From Phycisphaeraceae bacterium (GTDB lineage: Bacteria; Planctomycetota; Phycisphaerae; Phycisphaerales; Phycisphaeraceae), in the NCBI GenBank assembly GCA_020850375.1, contig JADZET010000038.1, positions 1 to 9,144 on the forward strand: DNA of 9,144 bases. Direction: 5' to 3'. The notes beneath the pieces were generated by a model that did not search any database, had not been told where the DNA came from, and saw only the letters and a program-made list of their open reading frames with translations. The translations under genes and the position numbers were made by a program. This document shows, one piece after another, positions 7,301-9,144 of this stretch; the first letter of the stretch is position 1, and every line of letters begins with the position of its first letter.

Positions 7301-8067
7301 CTCGCGTCACCCTCCACAGCGACACCCAGCACAACGTCCTGATCATCGACCAGTTGATCGGCGCCTGCTACGGCGGCGTGGTCCTCGGCCAGGGCGCCAT
7401 CGACATGAACGCCCCCCTGAGCTACGAGCTGAGCCTCGTCCTTCAGGACGTCGCCCACGAGCCCTTCGTCGACCTGACTCAGGAAGACGCCTGGCTGGCC
7501 GACCATCCCTCCGAGCCCGACATCGACGGCGGCATCTCCGAACGCCACCCCGGCACCGCCGTCCTGTCGATCAACATGAACCTCGACGGCGTCATCGGCC
7601 AGCCCGAGACCCGCCACGGCCGCGGCAAGCTCATGGTCCGCGACGCCCACCTCTTCAAGACCCCGCTGGCCATGGCCATGCTCCACATCGTCAACCTCAA
7701 CTTCCCTGCCTCCAAGGCCTTCGACCGCGCCGGGGCTGAGTTCCTGATCGACGGCGACCTCGTCCGCATCGACTCCCTGAGCATCGAGTCCCCCTCCGTC
7801 GAGCTCGTCGGCTCGGGCGTGATGCGCTACTCCGACCGCGCCCTGGACCTGCGCATGTACAGCCGCAACCCCGCGGGCCTCAAGCTCGAGCCGCTCACCT
7901 CCATCTTCAACATGATCAAGGACGAGCTGCTGACCATCCGCGTCACCGGCACGCTCGATCAGCCCCAGACCTCCACCTCCACCCTCAGCGGCATCGGCAG
8001 CTCCCTCAACGAGATCTTCGGCCCACCCCAGAAGACCCACAAGTCTCCCTTGGTCGGCACGAACTAA
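4321..8067 (+). CDS. Very large membrane-anchored AsmA/YhdP/TamB-like protein
   Basis: This is 1248 residues, about the length of E. coli YhdP and TamB. A Pro-rich, strongly basic N-terminus (PRPRRRRWLR, 15-24) precedes one membrane helix (about 24-41, FLVTVLIMTLLVAAA). The rest is predicted outside the cytoplasm, with alternating polar and hydrophobic beta-strand patterns. The C-terminal part (about 1095-1225) has the AsmA-like C-terminal features: HGRGKLMVRDAHLFKTPL, a hydrophobic MAMLHIVNLNF, GAEFLIDGDLVRIDSLSIES, LVGSGVMRYSDRALDLRM and IRVTGTLDQPQ. Such proteins form long hydrophobic grooves thought to carry phospholipids between inner and outer membranes, so an envelope lipid-transport role is inferred. 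Start choice: an in-frame TAG at 4309-4311 leaves TTG 4321 as the first start, and later starts would remove the basic anchor region. The Shine-Dalgarno is poor. It is monocistronic: divergent from the tRNA-binding gene and convergent on bioD with 15 bases between. Confidence 0.85.
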   Translation: MPDAPIPTPTPAHTPRPRRRRWLRIFLVTVLIMTLLVAAAYHYLSDPERLATVIAKGVSIVTRAQVHIDRVEFSLKAPISLEGFTLRVPDMPGKDNQLFSATRILIEHDPWALLRLSFKPLTVSFERPVLYITEDLDRQKFNFQILMDRQQGESSPPPRHWPQIYLGQAQAVFGRFTDGRYEAFKTIDLTGNMMPDPDTAGQYRITLLHQNPDGSPGAALTSHFDPAHRTIAAKLDHFDLQSPLLNLLPARVRQWWERLEPAGTVSPITFGYDPDPAVGFYASLAVEDFSLSLPYGETASRMTHVHGAFDLRGEAIRLNHLHGQIEDVAYVINGQVHGFSADAPFDFQVSLAGGIPDQPRFLYALPKTAQTQFYRFMPSGLFDATIHLFRSPPDPATTQPGDDINYDGAVRFKHAKLRYFRFPYPLHDLQGTIRLSNRSVDLVDVTGNGPTGAKIRMTGSVFPPGEGAAVDVLIHADDLPLDDHVYAALPDKEKPDYLMFLHPSSRQKLLDRGVIRGGQTYLAATEPSDETPTPPAATQEAHVPGSWAPPLFDLNGKVDADFHILRDFGDDARIRVTSTLYAKNTPLLFKHWPYPVRAIGGSVVIAPGMVTIHDGVFEGLTGGIVHIDGQVQLARRDPPQVLTPDLHITAENVPLDELLLASIPYPQDRWLRDLHAAATLQGQGRVFRSDSREMDYAINLQPSEGTFKPYDGRYLISDVQGELLLRPGSLVIQSLKGRHNGSSFSVDGVTAWKDGRPDITLNLHADALRFEEPVLDLVPPQLGLYNRLQTLFEQHKPAGLFDLDVEYHDRGTDDAGYVLRLSPQDLAFDLRGQRVALTNMHGQLVVNPDSLWFNPLTADIPTGSIAANAVLRVSPRTDLDMTLDVRAERIDPVVRAFLPDGVLAAIDGMSLQGAFAVDDARLRWHPDVKAGPTLTFQGPIAFTDASADLGFRITKLKGTLDIDAASLPGEPLPRLNLKLTAPTLRGMDRLIENARVTLHSDTQHNVLIIDQLIGACYGGVVLGQGAIDMNAPLSYELSLVLQDVAHEPFVDLTQEDAWLADHPSEPDIDGGISERHPGTAVLSINMNLDGVIGQPETRHGRGKLMVRDAHLFKTPLAMAMLHIVNLNFPASKAFDRAGAEFLIDGDLVRIDSLSIESPSVELVGSGVMRYSDRALDLRMYSRNPAGLKLEPLTSIFNMIKDELLTIRVTGTLDQPQTSTSTLSGIGSSLNEIFGPPQKTHKSPLVGTN
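5197..7413 (+). repeat. Approximate internal repeat units in the AsmA-like protein
   Basis: By eye, a similar block recurs at residues 293-339, 419-467, 587-634, 707-751, 826-873 and 990-1031. Each has a short entry (often aromatic plus Pro-Tyr or Asp), then hydrophobic-x-x-hydrophobic-x-G-x-hydrophobic-x-hydrophobic, two more strands, and a Gly-rich turn before the last strand. Examples are FRFPYPLHDLQGTIRL, KHWPYPVRAIGGSVVI and YLISDVQGELLL. Starts are about 120 or 165 residues apart. This fits repeating beta-groove architecture. The DNA itself is not noticeably repeated. Confidence 0.45.
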
Positions 8068-8082
8068 GGCCGATCCTCCCCC

Positions 8083-8898
8083 TCAGCACCCCGCATACTC
8101 CCACCAGTCCACCATCCCCACCGCTTCGAGGATCTCCCCCGGGATCCTCGCGTCGACCGGGTCAATCGTCTTGGGGTCGCATTTCGGCGCCACCGCAAGC
8201 ACCGGCACGCCCGTCATTCGCGCAATCCACTGCCGATTCCCGCCCATCGATGGGTCCGACGACGCCGCCTCGTCCGCCTCGAAGCCGTTGACCACCACCC
8301 CAGCCACCTTGCAGCCCGCCTCATGCAGCAGCCGCACCGTCATGGCTGTGTGATTGACCGTGCCCAGGCCCGCCCGCGCCACGACCACCACCGGGTAGCG
8401 CAGCGTCAGGATCAGGTCCAGCACCGTCAGCCACCGCTTGGGCTCTTTCTGGGCATCTCGGTCGAGCACCGGCCCGAGCGGCACGAGCAGCCCGCCCACC
8501 CCCTCGATCAGCATCACGTCGCTACTGGCGTCGAGTTGCTCAAGACTCCTGGCCACCGCCGACCAGTCCGGCGGCCGCTTCTCCGCCTCCGCCGCCGCGG
8601 CCGGGGAGAGCGGCTGGCGATATCGCACGGGATTGATCATGTCCAGCGAATGCCTGCTGTCGGCGAAGTACGCCAGCGCGATCGCATCGTCGCTGACCAA
8701 ACCCTCTCGCTCATGCCGGCAGCCCGACGCCAAGGGCTTGCACACGCCCACCCGCCGCTCCTGGTCGCCCTTGACGCCCAATCGCAGCGCCCGGGCGATG
8801 GCGCAGGTGATCACCGTCTTGCCCACCCCCGTGTCCGTTCCGGTCACGAACAACCCCGGCTTGCGTATTCGCAACTTCTTCTCGAACATCTTGGCCAT
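8083..8898 (-). CDS. bioD: BioD: ATP-dependent dethiobiotin synthetase
   Basis: BioD closes the ureido ring of dethiobiotin from 7,8-diaminononanoate, CO2 and ATP in the penultimate step of biotin synthesis. From ATG 8898 it is 271 residues, slightly longer than the common 220-240. Visible motifs are the P-loop GTDTGVGKT (20-28, Lys27), KPLASG (54-59, the substrate-binding Lys54 region), SDDA (69-72, metal-binding aspartates), EGVGGLLVPLG (132-142, Glu132), AGLGTVNHT (176-184) and VVVNG (201-205). GGAGG ends 4 bases before the ATG, close but acceptable. An in-frame GTG at 8940 would overlap the divergent gene and adds a non-conserved MVMEKLPGG segment, so I rejected it. Residues 143-156 (PVLDRDAQKEPKRW) look like a small insertion. 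No bioA, bioB or bioF is in view; the divergent SDR gene is 34 bases away. Confidence 0.95.
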   Translation of the reverse strand: MAKMFEKKLRIRKPGLFVTGTDTGVGKTVITCAIARALRLGVKGDQERRVGVCKPLASGCRHEREGLVSDDAIALAYFADSRHSLDMINPVRYRQPLSPAAAAEAEKRPPDWSAVARSLEQLDASSDVMLIEGVGGLLVPLGPVLDRDAQKEPKRWLTVLDLILTLRYPVVVVARAGLGTVNHTAMTVRLLHEAGCKVAGVVVNGFEADEAASSDPSMGGNRQWIARMTGVPVLAVAPKCDPKTIDPVDARIPGEILEAVGMVDWWEYAGC

Positions 8899-8901
8899 AA
8901 T
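8896..8901 (+). promoter_or_regulatory. Possible -10 element for the SDR gene overlapping the bioD start codon
   Basis: CATAAT (five of six matches to TATAAT) lies on the plus strand, and its first three bases are the complement of the bioD ATG. A start near 8908 would leave about 25 bases before the SDR ATG. I see no good -35 at the proper spacing, so this is weak. Confidence 0.22.
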
Positions 8902-8932
8902 ACCTCCACGCACGCCCCCCGGAAGTTTCTCC

Positions 8933-9144
8933 ATGACCACACCGGCTGACGTCTACACCCCCAGCGAATTCCAGGGCAAGGTCGCCCTGGTCACCGGCGG
9001 CTCCGACGGCCTGGGCAAGCACCTCGTGCAGACCCTCGTCCGACTCGGCGCCACGGCCTACTTCTGCGCCCGCCGCGCCGAGCCCGCCCAGGCCCTGGTC
9101 AAGGAGCTGGGCCCGAGCGCCAAGTTTCTCCAGGCCGACCTCGC
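8933..9144 (+). CDS. Short-chain dehydrogenase/reductase family oxidoreductase (5' end; runs off the window)
   Basis: Seventy residues are visible. After a short leader (MTTPADVYTPSEF), GKVALVTGGSDGLGKHLV (15-32) gives the classical SDR cofactor loop TGxxxGxG at 21-28. The following helix and strand end in AYFCARRAEPAQAL (42-55), where the Arg pair suggests NADP(H) preference, and QADL (67-70) carries the Asp that normally contacts the adenine. The catalytic Ser-Tyr-Lys lies beyond the edge, so activity and substrate are unknown; members include FabG-like ketoreductases and many sugar or alcohol dehydrogenases. GGAAG 7 bases before the ATG supports the start. It is divergent from bioD with a 34-base gap. 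No functional link to biotin synthesis can be shown from this fragment. Confidence 0.85.
   Translation, partial: MTTPADVYTPSEFQGKVALVTGGSDGLGKHLVQTLVRLGATAYFCARRAEPAQALVKELGPSAKFLQADL

Noticed and set aside
6868..8040. A 390-codon minus-strand open frame under the 3' part of the AsmA-like gene
   Set aside because: It has the same composition (Gly, Val, Asp, Ala, Glu), no recognisable domain, and lies fully opposite a well supported coding region.
8068..8082. Terminator between the convergent AsmA-like and bioD genes
   Set aside because: The 15-base gap is C-rich and has no stem or T-run. Any terminator would have to lie inside the coding regions, and I saw none.
8899..8940. bioD starting at GTG 8940
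   Set aside because: It would overlap the SDR start, adds residues outside the BioD family pattern, and the GGAGG falls downstream of it, pointing to ATG 8898 instead.

Overview
This is a very GC-rich, densely coded bacterial window with no stretch of 300 bases lacking a gene. The base composition, the GTG and TTG start candidates, and the pairing of housekeeping genes with a very large AsmA-like protein and exported glycoside-hydrolase-like and FKBP proteins suggest an environmental Gram-negative (diderm) bacterium. Planctomycetota, perhaps Phycisphaerae, is my best guess; this is an inference from style and content, not from a marker gene.

Layout. Bases 1-178 (+) hold the 3' end of a YacG-type four-cysteine zinc protein. 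Bases 203-4218 (-) hold four genes in one direction. In transcription order they are a stand-alone tRNA-binding OB-fold protein like the MetRS C-terminus (4218-3868), argJ (3836-2535), a secreted FKBP-type prolyl isomerase (2436-1633) and an exported GH5-like glycoside hydrolase (1603-203). The gaps are 31, 98 and 29 bases, so co-transcription is possible, at least as two pairs. A 102-base divergent intergenic region (4219-4320) carries a plausible promoter for the rightward gene. That gene (4321-8067, +) encodes a 1248-residue membrane-anchored AsmA/YhdP/TamB-like protein. It converges with bioD (8898-8083, -), which is divergent by only 34 bases from an SDR oxidoreductase cut by the right edge (8933-9144, +).

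How the genes relate. This looks like ordinary chromosomal territory: arginine biosynthesis (argJ), biotin biosynthesis (bioD), gyrase control (yacG), envelope biogenesis (AsmA-like, secreted FKBP) and polysaccharide handling (GH5-like). The FKBP and the hydrolase are both exported and lie 29 bases apart, so a folding-helper relationship is possible but unproven. I see no RNA genes, CRISPR array, insertion sequence, phage gene or attachment site.

I found no convincing undescribed system. The points most worth a second look are a terminator-like hairpin inside the hydrolase's signal-peptide region, an approximate repeat through the AsmA-like protein, the atypical hydrolase, and the very tight bioD/SDR divergence.
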